Source: Flectonema sp. DT1601 (lineage: Eukaryota > Euglenozoa > Diplonemea > Diplonemida > Diplonemidae). Taken from it: a stretch of DNA of 64,000 nucleotides. The first letter of the stretch is position 1, and each line of letters begins with the position of its first letter. Both the position numbers and the translations under genes were made by a program. The stretch is taken from contig OZ025838.1 in the NCBI GenBank assembly GCA_964019425.1, positions 262,501 through 326,500 of the forward strand. Direction: 5' to 3'. The notes beneath the pieces are model-generated. The model had not been told where the DNA came from. It was given only the letters and a program-made list of their open reading frames with translations, and searched no databases. Below are positions 11,367 through 21,925 of the stretch, in pieces.

Positions 11367-14300
11367 CTAACTATTTAACACGTGTCTTTCAGCATTTGGT
11401 AATATGTAAGAAGATAACAATAGCCGCAGTGCCGCACTGTGATGAGAAGATGGAAATCTCTTCTGTCCAAGTGTGAGCAAAACATCACACCATTCATCAA
11501 AAGTTAGGTAAGAAACACCACTTTGACATGCTTGTCTGAATAACACTTCTACTTCATGACGTGGAAACTCAACAGGATGAGCCACCTTAGAATCAATTGA
11601 GAGTTTTACCCACAATTCCTCAGACATTTTTCCAAGATGAGAGTACGCAGCGAATACATCTTTCAAAGCTTTGTCAAGCTGTCGTTCATCGTTCAGGGGA
11701 ATGGCAGCATGTCTGTAGCTGGTTTCAGGTTTACTGGATTGCTGTGACGTTGTTTTCGGATATGATATTTTAAATCCAAACCCCTCAAGGGTATGTTTTA
11801 ACCCAGACGCATCAAGTGCTCCAATCTTATCAAAGAATTCTGTTAATCTACTAACAGAACTTCTAAAGTGACTGGAATACGGATGCTTTGAAAAAGCTAA
11901 ATAAGACGCCGACACCAAAAGCCTTTGAAATAACTTATATTCATCATCAATAGGTGAAGTCATAGTACAGACTTTGTGTATGTGAGATCCCTCTGTCTTT
12001 GATAGAAGAGATGGAATAATCTTAAAGTCGATTAGCAACCTTAAAAACTGAGCAAGCATTCCACCTGAACCAGGTCCGTAACACTGATACATCATATCAA
12101 TTGATCGTTTGTGTTGGTGTAGAATTTCACTTATGATGGGCGTTATTTCTGATTCAAACAGTGTTGATGGAGCTCTCAACGCAAACGGTAACACATTATT
12201 TAATAACAAACTGTGAAGAGCATCTCCACTTGCAGCGTCTCCTTTGCACAGAATTTGACTCAACCGTTTTAATGCGATCATGAATCCATCGAAATTTAAA
12301 GCTGGTGAGTTACTGAATGACTTACTTTCGGACTTGCTGTCGGTGTAGATTCGTTCAATCTCTTGTCTTGTTAGTAACATAGAGTGATGAATATCACGCG
12401 AAGGTGTATTACCCGCAAAGTGCATGTGAGTTGCTAAGCACCCGATGTCCTTACAAAGTCTTTCCCAATTACTGTTTGTTAAATCAGTACTCTTTCCACC
12501 TGGTAGACTGCTGTAGTAGAGATAGATTCTCTGAAGTTGTTGTCGAAGTGAGTTTTTATTAAGAAGCATTTCCTGACATTCTGACGGTTGCATTAGTTTT
12601 TTCATTCTAACAGGTGACTGTGATCTTCTAACAGAACCATGTCCTTGTCCCTGTAAAGACGCAATCTGTGAAGGTCTACCTCTAATAGGTGTGATTGCTT
12701 TGTTACTTGTCATGCTGGTTTGACTAGGCGCCAGTGTAGTCGCTGCATCCTTAACTTCACTGCTGTCGAGTAGACGAGAGATTTTGTATTCACTCGGAGC
12801 TTGATCATTAAAACCAATCAAAGCTAGTCTGCATATCAATTCTGATAATTCATGTAAACTCATTTCATCATTAGTTATGTAAGAAGATCGTAGAGTATCT
12901 GACGATACTAAATGTGGGATGACCTTCATCGCTTCTAAACAATTTATGACTTGTAAAACTGTTATAAACTCATACGGAGAAGGTGAGCACATCAGATCGT
13001 CTTTCGACATAGTGTTTCCACTATTGAGTAAAGCAAACCTTTTAAAAAGTTGAATCAAAGTTTCTCGATGACTGTGAAGAACTTCAGCAACTGGAAGTGA
13101 ACAAATCTCATTAAAAATTTCATCATTTGGATTTAAGAAATTTACATCTATTTTATTCCACGATCTTCTCAATGAGTCCTCGATTATGTACTCGACAACT
13201 GTCATGTCGACAGTTTCTGTATTTGGACTTCCGTACAAACGATGAATAATATCAACCACGACAGCCATAAACACATCACAGTCTAAATACTTTGGTAAAC
13301 CAGTCTCATTCGGATGAACAGCAGCCTGAGCCGCATGTACAATATCAAGAACTAAATCAATAGTAATGACTCCCCTCATCAAACCACCTTTTTTTAATAA
13401 AGTAAAAAGACAAGGAAGAGACATTCCAGGTGTAGTTAAAATCTGAGATGCCAAGTTAAATGATGATGTTAAAAACCTTTGACACGACAGAGGAATACCA
13501 CCACCATCTGGAGCAAACGTATCTACCGGAACTGCAGACATGTCAGCGAGTTGGGTATTAAGATTCATTGCATCTCTTTCATTTTTCAGTGATTGTGATA
13601 AGTTTTCTAAACGTTCTTTTTCATCGTCCAATTGTTGTTTTTTTATGTAAAGGTCTTCCTGAGTCAGTCTTTCTCGTTCCAACTCTTGCCTCATTCGATC
13701 AATATCTCTTCTTTCTCTATCTAATTCCATTCTCTCTCTGTGAATTAATTCGTCAAGCTCTCTCTCTCTTTCATTTAATTGGGCTCTCATACTTTGAAGT
13801 TCAGAAGCTTCCTGCTGAAGTTGTTCTTTCATTGCAGATTGTTGTTGTGATAAGGTTTCACGTTCTGATTCGATTTGTTGTTTTAATTGATGTTCTTGAG
13901 TACGGAGAGCCTCAGCCTCGTCGTCTAAGCGTTGCCGTTCTTGGTCGAATTCACGTTCGTGTTGAGCCTTTATATCCGCCAGCTCTGAATGCATCTCTGC
14001 CTTTTGACGATCTAAAGCTACGTCGTCTTTGAAATGTTGTTCTTTTAGCTGCTGAATTTCCTGTTCTGATAACTCGTTCTCATGCTGAGCTGATTGCATT
14101 CGTGTTGTTGCTTCTGTTGTTAGAGCATTCAGTTTTGAGATTTCGTCAACGTAGGATCGGTCAGATGCTTCTTTTTCGTTATCCCATTTACGACGTTCAC
14201 CTTCAATAGCACGTTTTAAATTGAGACGTTGATCATTATCCTCGAATGTTCGAAGTTTTCTATTGTCTTCTTGAAGACGGAGACGTTCCTTTTCAAGTGA

Positions 14301-15443
14301 AAGCAATTGAACCTGTTGAGGCATTGATAAAAAGTCATCATCGTCTGGAGAGGGTTCATCAACATCACTCCAACCCCTGCTTATATCACATTCCAAGCAA
14401 TACACGTCTAAAACTTGTTCGCTTGTCGCTGGTTCGTATCCTCCAAATAACAAGGCTGACTTTCCGTCCAATATGGGAGTGGCGTAGCTTCCGTATCTAT
14501 TTGGAGGAATTTCTCCAAATTCGTTGACATCCGTCAACCAAGTAGAACAGGCAAGGTTGAATACTGAAGTACCCGATGTCTGCTCTGTTGGAGGAGTACA
14601 TCCTCCCTTTAGTACGAGATAACCACCAATTCTAAACATTGTATGTCCCATTCTCCCTACTGGTGTGACACCTTGTTGATAAACCGCACGCCATGTCCAC
14701 GTATCGTAAGATAGAATAAACATATCATTCAGTAATGATTCATCAGAGCTTTGTCCTCCCCATATCAGAAGTCCAGGTGCATTACCTCCACGGAGTGAAT
14801 TCTCAGGAAGTGTCATTGCTGAATGCATTGTACGTGGTGGTGGTTGCTCACCATCACATTGAATTCTATTGTAACGACCTTCTGAAAGATCTAATACGGT
14901 GACATGGTTGGCGAGTTGTGATAAATCGTCTTCACCACCAAATAGAATAATTCGATTTCCTCCATCATGAGTAGCAGTAAATCCACGAGTTAGTCGTGGA
15001 GCATTGCCTTGGAATTCACCTGCAGACCAAGACATTGTCGACGTTGTTTGTAAGCTGCAGATAAACTGACCAGGATGGTCAGTATATGGACCCCAACTTC
15101 TGCTGTCGTATAGCCACCAGAATACGAATATCGTATTTCCAATTGAGACTGAAATATGTTCAGCAGCATCAATGGGTCCGAGGCCTTCACTGGTATGAGA
15201 TTGCCATTGTAGTTGGGTTAAGTCATATGTAAAGGTTTGATCTGCGTTTGCGTCTATTGCTTTGCTGGTACAGCCATTCAACACCAATTGGTTACCCACA
15301 ACAGATGTTCCTCGATTCTTCCATTCAGATGGTCTACCAGCTACCCACCTCAGCCATTTTAAATCCGCCTTTCCAGCGCTCGCTGCTCCTCCATCAGGAG
15401 CTGACAACCCCAACGGTAATACTGTTCGCATTGTGATGGGCAT
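11367..15443 (-). CDS. Kelch / coiled-coil / TPPP-like repeat protein
   Basis: One uninterrupted 1358-aa frame from ATG. Residues about 50-360 form kelch blades, seen as RIILFGGEDD, GLLIWGGQSSDE, YLVLKGG and ALLFGGYEP followed by the usual W/Y spacing; this would make a beta-propeller for protein binding. Residues about 370-630 are a long Glu/Arg/Gln-rich coiled coil with clear heptads. The last 700 residues hold modules like the p25-alpha/TPPP fold: near 961-1065 (LRQQLQRIYLYY, NWERLCKDIGC, LNFDGFMIALKRLS) and 1254-1335 (LKDVFAAYSHLG, LWVKLSIDSKV, LTFDEWCDVLLTLGQKRF), with related helical segments between. TPPP proteins bind tubulin, and such modules are common in axonemal proteins of flagellates. 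I infer a flagellar or cytoskeletal scaffold. The intronless 4-kb frame contrasts with the intron-bearing genes next to it. Confidence 0.85.
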   Translation of the reverse strand: MPITMRTVLPLGLSAPDGGAASAGKADLKWLRWVAGRPSEWKNRGTSVVGNQLVLNGCTSKAIDANADQTFTYDLTQLQWQSHTSEGLGPIDAAEHISVSIGNTIFVFWWLYDSRSWGPYTDHPGQFICSLQTTSTMSWSAGEFQGNAPRLTRGFTATHDGGNRIILFGGEDDLSQLANHVTVLDLSEGRYNRIQCDGEQPPPRTMHSAMTLPENSLRGGNAPGLLIWGGQSSDESLLNDMFILSYDTWTWRAVYQQGVTPVGRMGHTMFRIGGYLVLKGGCTPPTEQTSGTSVFNLACSTWLTDVNEFGEIPPNRYGSYATPILDGKSALLFGGYEPATSEQVLDVYCLECDISRGWSDVDEPSPDDDDFLSMPQQVQLLSLEKERLRLQEDNRKLRTFEDNDQRLNLKRAIEGERRKWDNEKEASDRSYVDEISKLNALTTEATTRMQSAQHENELSEQEIQQLKEQHFKDDVALDRQKAEMHSELADIKAQHEREFDQERQRLDDEAEALRTQEHQLKQQIESERETLSQQQSAMKEQLQQEASELQSMRAQLNERERELDELIHRERMELDRERRDIDRMRQELERERLTQEDLYIKKQQLDDEKERLENLSQSLKNERDAMNLNTQLADMSAVPVDTFAPDGGGIPLSCQRFLTSSFNLASQILTTPGMSLPCLFTLLKKGGLMRGVITIDLVLDIVHAAQAAVHPNETGLPKYLDCDVFMAVVVDIIHRLYGSPNTETVDMTVVEYIIEDSLRRSWNKIDVNFLNPNDEIFNEICSLPVAEVLHSHRETLIQLFKRFALLNSGNTMSKDDLMCSPSPYEFITVLQVINCLEAMKVIPHLVSSDTLRSSYITNDEMSLHELSELICRLALIGFNDQAPSEYKISRLLDSSEVKDAATTLAPSQTSMTSNKAITPIRGRPSQIASLQGQGHGSVRRSQSPVRMKKLMQPSECQEMLLNKNSLRQQLQRIYLYYSSLPGGKSTDLTNSNWERLCKDIGCLATHMHFAGNTPSRDIHHSMLLTRQEIERIYTDSKSESKSFSNSPALNFDGFMIALKRLSQILCKGDAASGDALHSLLLNNVLPFALRAPSTLFESEITPIISEILHQHKRSIDMMYQCYGPGSGGMLAQFLRLLIDFKIIPSLLSKTEGSHIHKVCTMTSPIDDEYKLFQRLLVSASYLAFSKHPYSSHFRSSVSRLTEFFDKIGALDASGLKHTLEGFGFKISYPKTTSQQSSKPETSYRHAAIPLNDERQLDKALKDVFAAYSHLGKMSEELWVKLSIDSKVAHPVEFPRHEVEVLFRQACQSGVSYLTFDEWCDVLLTLGQKRFPSSHHSAALRLLLSSYILPNAERHVLNS

Positions 15444-15727
15444 TGCGATTATACTTTGTTACCTTATATTCTAATTAGAGTTTCGATCTCCTTAAAACAT
15501 ATTGACTAACTCTGATAATGTAAAAGGCTTAACAACACATAACACTCAACACATACCACAGACAACTACTCAAACACACAACAATATACTTGGTACAGCT
15601 GACATCTTGTTAAAGAATCTTAGCTTAAGGAAAAGAAGAGACACGAAAAGAGAGAAAGAGAAAAAAAAAAAGAAACATTCAGCTCGTCAATGGCTGTTTG
15701 TAATAACAGAAGTTATTTTACAAAAAC

Positions 15728-15768
<41 letters not shown>

Positions 15769-16120
15769 AAAGATTCAGGAAGTAAAAATAATCTGAATTT
15801 CAACGCAAGGCAAACAAAAAAAAACGAAAAATCAGAGAACATTTCTCTCGGAGTCGAAATCGTATGAATTAGTACAGAAGGCAACATGCCGGCAGGTTTT
15901 TTTTTTTGCAAAAAGTCTTAGTAAAGATAAATAAAATTTAAAAAAAGAATCGGCACCTCACTAAATAATTCTCACACTTTGTTTTTGCTTGTGCGCAACC
16001 GGAAACAACCCTATAAAGTAAGGGGTGTTAACGTTACGCTGCCACAATTCTCTTTCGCTCGTAAAACATGTCTTCGAGATGAAAAAAAAAAAGAACGATT
16101 AACAAAACGCAGAGGAATTC
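15444..16120. other. Intergenic DNA with long A run
   Basis: 677 nt between two minus-strand genes. It contains an A run of 35 nt starting at 15731 and the second G block. No believable gene. Confidence 0.6.
15969..16070 (+). repeat. Conserved intergenic block G, copy 2
   Basis: CTCACACTTTG, TTGTGCGCAACC, TATAAAG and GTTACGCTGCCA match 6511-6610 in order and spacing. It lies about 0.5 kb upstream of the kelch gene start. Confidence 0.5.
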
Positions 16121-17475
16121 CTACGACGTTACAAAGAAATCATTGTAACCACCAGGAAGAGACGAGTTGTTCTGTTGTTTTGGTCTAGGAGCAAAGAATC
16201 TTTTTATTCCAATGCTATCAATATGGAGAATGTTCAATGCCATTGGGAGGAATGATAGTGTTAACTGTGCATCACTGTCGATGTGTGCCGAAAATTCTTC
16301 AAAATTAAGGTGTTTTTTAACCACCGGTTTCATGTATGAGGATTGGGGAGGTTCACCCTTTGAACCTTTTCCTTTCTTTTTTGTATTTTTTGAAACTTCT
16401 TCAGTTTTTTGAAGGTCAATAAAAAGTTTTAAGAGCAACTTAACCTGGTGACTTGAAGCTCCCCTCTCTCTCTCTGACGACTTGTCATGAAATCTCATCC
16501 TACGCCATTCAACTAAAGCTTCTCGATGGATGTAACCTCGACCGTCGGAGTCGTACATATCAAAGCAGTCCCTTCTAAATTGATCACTTCCCACTCCACA
16601 AATTACGGCACCAAATGCGGTCATCAATTCATCATAAGAATAAGCACATTGTGGATGTTGTTGTTGTATTGATATTAGCCATATCTGTTGTCCAATGTCA
16701 CTCTCTCGTGGGAAGGTGTTTTGTTGATTTTGTTGACCAAACATTGAGTATAATCTGATTAGGTTAGTTGTGTGATAGAAATCTGGAAATCTTTAAAAAA
16801 AAAAATAATTAAAAAAAAAAAAAACACAAACCTGTCAATTTGAAAGCTACGAAGAGTAGCATGTTGAGATGAGATGATGTCTTGTCTGATGAGCGCGTCT
16901 TCTAATTTGTTTCGGAGAATCAAACCAGTGCTACCAGTAGCACATCCTGCCAACATTGATGCAATCAGATATAAATTAGTGTATTTATATTGAGAAATAA
17001 CCTGTTGATGCCACTTTGCCCTGTCACGGATGCCCTGCATACGATGACCATGAGCAGCACTATGACTGGTCAAGCCAAGTAAGCTATAATGTCTTAAAAG
17101 AGGTGTGCTTTCAGGATACCACAGAGCGTATATATTAGGTTGTCGCGTGCATTTAGTGGTGCATATTTCACCAGTGATGCAGTCTCCATCTTCGTGACAC
17201 TGGACGATTACAGTGTTCTTGCTACTATTTAGTGACACAACTTTTCCCACAGGTCTCGTGCTTGTCGTTGATCTGCCAACAGCACCTTCCAGCTTTCCCA
17301 TCACGTTGACTATATCACCGGACTCTATTGGTCGGCATCCAGCTTTTCGTATCGTTTCTGCAACTTCCCGTCTTCGTCGTTCGCTGTGTAAACCAACACT
17401 TCTGTTGTAGTCACAAGAGACAAATTCTTTAAAAGAGTTTTTGTCCTCATATGATAGTGTCTTTAGACGGGGCAT
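16121..17475 (-). CDS. EF-hand-like protein, two exons
   Basis: Exon 1 is 17475-16832 and exon 2 is 16754-16121. The 77-nt intron (GTTTGT donor, AATCAG acceptor) joins in phase 2 to give 425 aa. The acceptor was chosen because using the earlier CCAG would hit a stop at once, while AATCAG opens the whole second exon; ACTAAC sits just upstream as a good branch site. The first half has a small beta-rich segment (GDIVNVMGKLEG ... GKVVSLNSSKNTVIVQ) followed by a Cys-containing EDGDCITGEICTTKC. Near residues 279-291 is an EF-hand-like loop, YDSDGRGYIHRE, whose twelfth position is Ala rather than Glu/Asp, so calcium binding may be weak or lost. The rest is Lys/Ser-rich and ends in a hydrophobic patch. 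I do not recognise the family. A CAG lies directly before the start ATG, so a further upstream exon is possible. Confidence 0.75.
16755..16831 (-). other. Spliceosomal intron with ACTAAC branch motif
   Basis: 77 nt, donor GTTTGTG, T-rich body, and ACTAACCTAATCAG at the 3' end. The ACTAAC lies 8 nt before the acceptor. It joins phase 2 to give R-L-Y-S before the internal Met of exon 2. Confidence 0.8.
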
Positions 17476-17723
17476 GCCTGGATAATTAATTAATTCTTTT
17501 AAAAAAAAAAAGATTATAAAGAACGATTAAAAGCAACCATCCGCAGCGATGTAGTTTTCATGACAACAATGAATGGTTCTCAAGATAATGAATTAATACT
17601 ATCACTCACAGGTATACGAATTGTATTGGAGTATGACTACACAATGTAGATGTCCATCGAACTTAAAGCGCACAAATAGATAAGTTCTTAGCGAGGTATC
17701 GTTATGAAGCTTTAAAAAGATGA

Positions 17724-18185
17724 CTACGCGATGCCTCTTCCGGAATTGGCTGATTGAGAGTCAGCATCCTTCTCGTCACCAAATCCAACAATTTCATTCA
17801 GCAAAGTCTGAAACTTTTCACGTAACTTAATCATCGGATCATCTACCGATTGTACACTTGAGACAATGTGTCTGCTTTCATTGTAGTGGTCAACAATTGC
17901 TTTCAACTGAGTTTCAACTACTCTTTGTTCTACTGTACGGGCTGATGTGAGATCCAACTTCTTCTTTGTATCCTCAAAGACTTCGATGTATTGCTTGCAG
18001 AGTGGGTGTGCTTCAACTTCAGTCTTTGTAATTCCAAAATCGACTAGCTCCCAATCAGTCTGTTGATGTTATTCATTTAAAATAATTAACATACAACACT
18101 GCCTCTACGGAATACATACCTTCTTTACTGGCTTGTTTGGTTTTTGGGCCTCAGGCGCATTCTCGTTACTGCAACAGCCACCCAT
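17724..18185 (-). CDS. Small protein with dual-acylation N-terminus, two exons
   Basis: Exon 1 is 18185-18120 (22 codons) and exon 2 is 18059-17724. A 60-nt intron (GTATGTATT donor, AACAG acceptor) joins in phase 0, giving 133 aa. The protein starts MGGCCSNE: Gly2 fits N-myristoylation and Cys4/Cys5 fit palmitoylation, so it should be anchored to the cytosolic face of the plasma or flagellar membrane. A Pro/Lys-rich linker is followed by a helical region of about 85 residues with heptad-like spacing (YIEVFEDTKKKLDLTSARTV, then VVETQLKAIVDHYNESRHIV and IKLREKFQTLLNEIVGF), then a charged tail. I do not recognise a named family. The small first exon is easily missed; both exons fit cleanly and the splice signals match those of the neighbours. 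Confidence 0.8.
18060..18119 (-). other. Spliceosomal intron, dual-acylation gene
   Basis: 60 nt with GTATGTATTC at the donor and CATCAACAG at the acceptor; phase 0. Confidence 0.8.
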
Positions 18186-18366
18186 AATTAAATTATTTTC
18201 ACTGCTTGTTAATGATAATTATTTACAACAAGTAGTACCAAAGAAATACGTCAACCACCAAATCTTGATTTCGGTGCTTAGCAAAGAAATCAGGCAATTT
18301 TTTTATATGAGATGCAGTAATTCTACACACAACTGAAATACACTCCGAAAGCTTCTTCCCACCTCA

Positions 18367-19110
18367 TCAGCGGATCACTGAATCGATTTGAGATGAAGAG
18401 TCACGCAGTAATTCATCGATAGCCGTCGCCTTTTGGCTTTGTGAGTTGCTTTCTTCATCGTTTATTTCCAAGAACTTCCTGAGAACATTCGGACTGATCG
18501 AAGCATAGTCATTTGAGTTGGTGCCACCGTTGATCAGCACCTCGAAGAGTTGCAAGGAACGTCTCTTCCATATTAGATATCGAGATGCTATTCCCCATTG
18601 TGTTGTATGTTGCAACAGTATGATCAAACTTAACAATATCATCTGATGGTTCAATAGTACAATCTAGATTCAGATACTGAGTCATTGTCTAAGAGGGGGA
18701 TGAGGTGAGGTCTCCCAGCTGTAATGTAATAAACATGTCCCTTAACTTCAGTCCCAACCATCACCACGTAACACACGAGATGACCGAGAGCTGATCCTGA
18801 GGATCACCAATGTGCGAGTGATTATCAAAGACGTTATCCTTTTCAATCCTGATCTGCTCATCGAGCTTTTCTATAATGGGTTTGAATAACTTTGAGTTGT
18901 CAAACTGCTGTATGTTATCTGATGATGACTTGGCTAACTTTTGATCCCTCACCTTGTCTTGAAGCGACTTAATCTCATCGAGCTGTGCAATCTGCTTCAA
19001 CAGCTCATCATGTTGGTTTGTATTTCAAGTACATTGACATCGAAGTCATCGGTAACATCATCGTCATCAGTCAACGTCAGTCGTCCGGGTAAGGTGTCAT
19101 CGGTTGTTGG
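18367..19110 (-). pseudogene. Degenerate coding remnant, family unknown
   Basis: Minus-strand DNA with clear coding composition (Asp-rich, then charged helical segments such as LDEIKSLQDKVRDQKLAKSS, later HVYYITAGRPHLIP) spread over different frames, so it is broken with several disruptions. It sits at the border between host genes and the repeat-rich region. It could be an old mobile or virus-like element or a decayed host gene; nothing in it is diagnostic. Confidence 0.45.
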
Positions 19111-19317
19111 TGGAGGATATAATCAATCTGATTGATCGGCCTTCCTATTCCGCACTGTCACCACAGTCGTCCTTGGGATATTGTTGGTCAAGAAGGCGGA
19201 ATCGACATCTGTGCAGACATACTTGTGTTAAAGCTAAAGCTTTTTAGAGCTATTTAGCTTTTTTTAGCTTTTTTGAAAAAAAAAATTTAACTAATATACC
19301 ACATATACCACAAGTTG

Positions 19318-19500
19318 AGGCGATCGGCAGGGTAGAGGTGTTCACGATTTTTCACTTTGCTACACGAAAATTCACGATTTTTCACTTAATTTTTTGCTGC
19401 TTTCTGGTAGTGAAATCCTGTGAAAATGTGTGAAAATGTGTGAAAATGTGTGAATTTTAGTGAAAAAAGTGAGTGATATCCAGTGAATAATATGTGTTGC
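19318..19500 (+). repeat. Dispersed repeat B, copy 1
   Basis: Starts GAGGCGATCGGCAGGG and contains TTCACGATTTTTCAC repeats and a tandem of GTGAAAATGT. A second copy is at 26038-26205. It lies just upstream, on the plus strand, of the LINE 3' fragment. Confidence 0.75.
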
Positions 19501-19647
19501 AATAGTACTGCTTTTGGATCTCTATGTGTCTTCGTTGCAATCTCTGCTGTCTTAACGATGGTGTGTCGACATCAATGTTCTCATGTGGAACTCGCACAAG
19601 TAGGATGGTACCGTTGGTGATGGTGTGCTGTGCAATGTCAAACCTGT

Positions 19648-20154
19648 TTAGTTTGCCATCAGCACACCATTCACAATACTATATTGTGCACACATGAACT
19701 CCATGATGTTGCCCATTTCCTCGTTACTGAGAGACATCAGGTAAGCGTATGCTTGAGATGCGGTGCTTCTTGCGAAGCCAGTGAGCAAACGACCGATTCC
19801 CAGTACGCCAACTTCAATAGTAAAGATGTTACAGTCGAAGCCATCAGCGATGATCAGCTTTAAGTATTTCTTTTCTATTAAGACATGAGAGGTTTCGAAA
19901 CGATCTTCATTTGGACACGTCAGCTCCAGAATCAGTGCTCTTTTCGCAAAAAAAGAATAAATGAAAATGTCTGGTCTTAGAGAGGACGAGACATGGCACA
20001 CTTCAAGAGGAACAATTAGGCGGTTATCACCGACATCGTTAAACAATGATAACATTGTTTTTTCTTTTTTTTTTTTTATATGAGAACGTGCCAAAAGTAG
20101 GGTACAATTTTGGGCCACGGGTATCTGACGGTCCCTAAGTGTGAATCCGACCAC
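19648..20154 (-). pseudogene. 3' fragment of R2-like LINE (endonuclease region)
   Basis: Between 20038 and 19803 the minus strand encodes a near-identical copy of the C-terminal endonuclease of the LINE at 36-39.6 kb: VGDNRLIVPLEVCHVSSS, RPDIF, ELTCPNED and the Lys-rich KKYLKL. It carries a 9-nt deletion relative to that copy (three residues lost after KYLKL). After EVGV the sequence switches to a different tail (GIGRLLTGFARSTASQ ... MEFMCAQYS) not found in the full copy. The 5' edge abuts an AACAATGATAACATTGTT palindrome, the core of the M137 minisatellite. It is a dead 5'-truncated or recombined copy with no start of its own. Confidence 0.8.
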
Positions 20155-20373
20155 TTTTCACAAGATATTTTATACTCAAAAAATGCAATTCCGTGTCTGG
20201 GAAGTGATTTTACTCACCGCTAGTTTCAAAATTCCATATTTTCCCTAAGAGCTTACCTGTAGTATAAGGAGAATGGTAGTGATACTAAGTTCGACCAGGT
20301 GCTTAATAGGCAGTACTGATAATACAATGATGTGCTTTCTTTTTTATAAAAATCATTGATTTTGCTGAAGTTC

Positions 20374-20886
20374 TTAATTGCTACACGTCACTGGGAGTGC
20401 TGGAAGTACTGCTACTAGCACAGGTACTACTGATACTGGTACACATACTGTCACTACTGGTAATGATGCTACTGGTGCTGCTTTCAAATTCTGATCTAGG
20501 GCAGTTGCGCAAGTCGTGGTCAACCCCACCGCACCCCTTACACTGACGCTGCTTTCTTTTCCTTTTGGGTATCTGTGTCCCTTTTCCCCCAAGCAACCGT
20601 ATTTCCCCTGCTTGTAGAAATGGCTATTGCCTTCCTGCGGAACCTGTGGCAATGTACCCTTTTCTTTGTAGTCTAGGGTGATCACCAGACTGTCACCTGG
20701 GTCTTGTGTTTTTTCAGCGTAAATCGCGTTCTGGCGTCGGAATTCCTCAGTGTGAAGATCAATCTCTACGAGTTGCTGAATGTATTCTGCAGCCTGAAGT
20801 TTAATATTTTGGGGTACACTTCCAGGAGAATTGAGCATGCACTGGAGAATAAGACCACTTGAGCGAGAGACATTCCAGACACTCAT
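20374..20886 (-). pseudogene. Coding remnant with CCHC zinc knuckle
   Basis: Two overlapping minus-strand frames with coding composition. One has a helical N-terminal part (VPQNIKLQAAEYIQQLVEID); the other has a CCHC zinc knuckle, CKGCGGVDHDLRNC, followed by a Ser/Thr-rich tail. Zinc knuckles occur in gag proteins and at the C-termini of some transposases, so a mobile-element origin is likely. It is broken. Family undetermined. Confidence 0.45.
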
Positions 20887-21925
20887 CGAGTAACCGGACT
20901 TCCCTTTAGCACTTTTAACGAGCTTCCTATGTGTATGCAGCTGAGAGGAATCGTAACTTCAAGTGCTTTTGCATTCTGAAGATTGCAATGGATGATAATT
21001 AAATCTGTCAGTGAGTATCAATTGGTGGGTAGACCACCGAAGTTACTGTGAACAAACCAGCGTGTCCAAAGCAGGCGTTCGTCTTGTATTTTACGTATAA
21101 AATCCAACAGTTAACCCCCTTCAAGTTTTCAAGACAATATAATTATTAATTAAATACTCATGGGTTTTATAAAAAACTGTTGCGGTTACATAAGCAAGTG
21201 GTGCTCAACTATGTTCACGTGGTATTTATTTATCTGCAGTCATTTACTACGCTGCCGCTGACAGTCAAGATTGTCAGAGAAATACCTGGTCAATTTGACT
21301 TGACATCATTTTTTCTCGCAATTTTAAAATAAAAACTTTCTCCTCTCTTTAGGCTATTACTACAAACTTTATTTTCAATCTCTCAAGACAAAAGCTTATG
21401 TGGGAACAATTAGACAGGAGCATGATATCCAAAAGTTACATGTCTGAAATCATGGAGAATACATTCTTTCGGAGTTGCTTTAACCAGTAGAATCAGATGC
21501 GTGGTCCGTTCCGGTAGGACTCCCTTCTTACGAATGTGTGGTGCCTCGTGTTAGCGCTTTGGATAGTAATAACCATTGGCGGCGACTATGCACGGGGTGG
21601 CCAGTGGGTTTAATGAGGTTGTTGTGTAATCCCCTTCCATGGCTCTGTTTCGGCATGCTGGAAAGCGAAGCTCTGAAGTTTACTTCAGGTTAGTCTTGTA
21701 AGCCTATCCTTCCGGTTCAGTTCTCGGCTTGGTTGATTCCCTCGATCGTCCCATCCAGGAGTTTGTGTGCATGGTGAGGCCCTCTGGAAACCCAGCCCAG
21801 CACAAGACACCAGGCTCACGGCGAAGATTGGACCCGAAAGTAACCTTGCGTTCTGTTCTGTTGGCAAGCTCTCTGGCTGAGTGCGTTCGAAGTGAGTGGA
21901 ATTGCTAGTTTGTTGGGTTATGTTC
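20887..21925. other. No recognised feature
   Basis: About 1 kb of balanced-composition DNA. From 21480 the GC content rises, with no long frame and no match I recognise to rRNA or snRNA. Confidence 0.4.

Noticed and set aside
13568-14032. Plus-strand frame of 154 codons inside the kelch gene
   Set aside because: It is the antisense of the coiled-coil region, whose biased codons leave the opposite strand open.
21480-21900. rRNA or snRNA gene in the GC-richer patch
   Set aside because: I looked for conserved rRNA, U1-U6 and SRP core motifs and recognised none.
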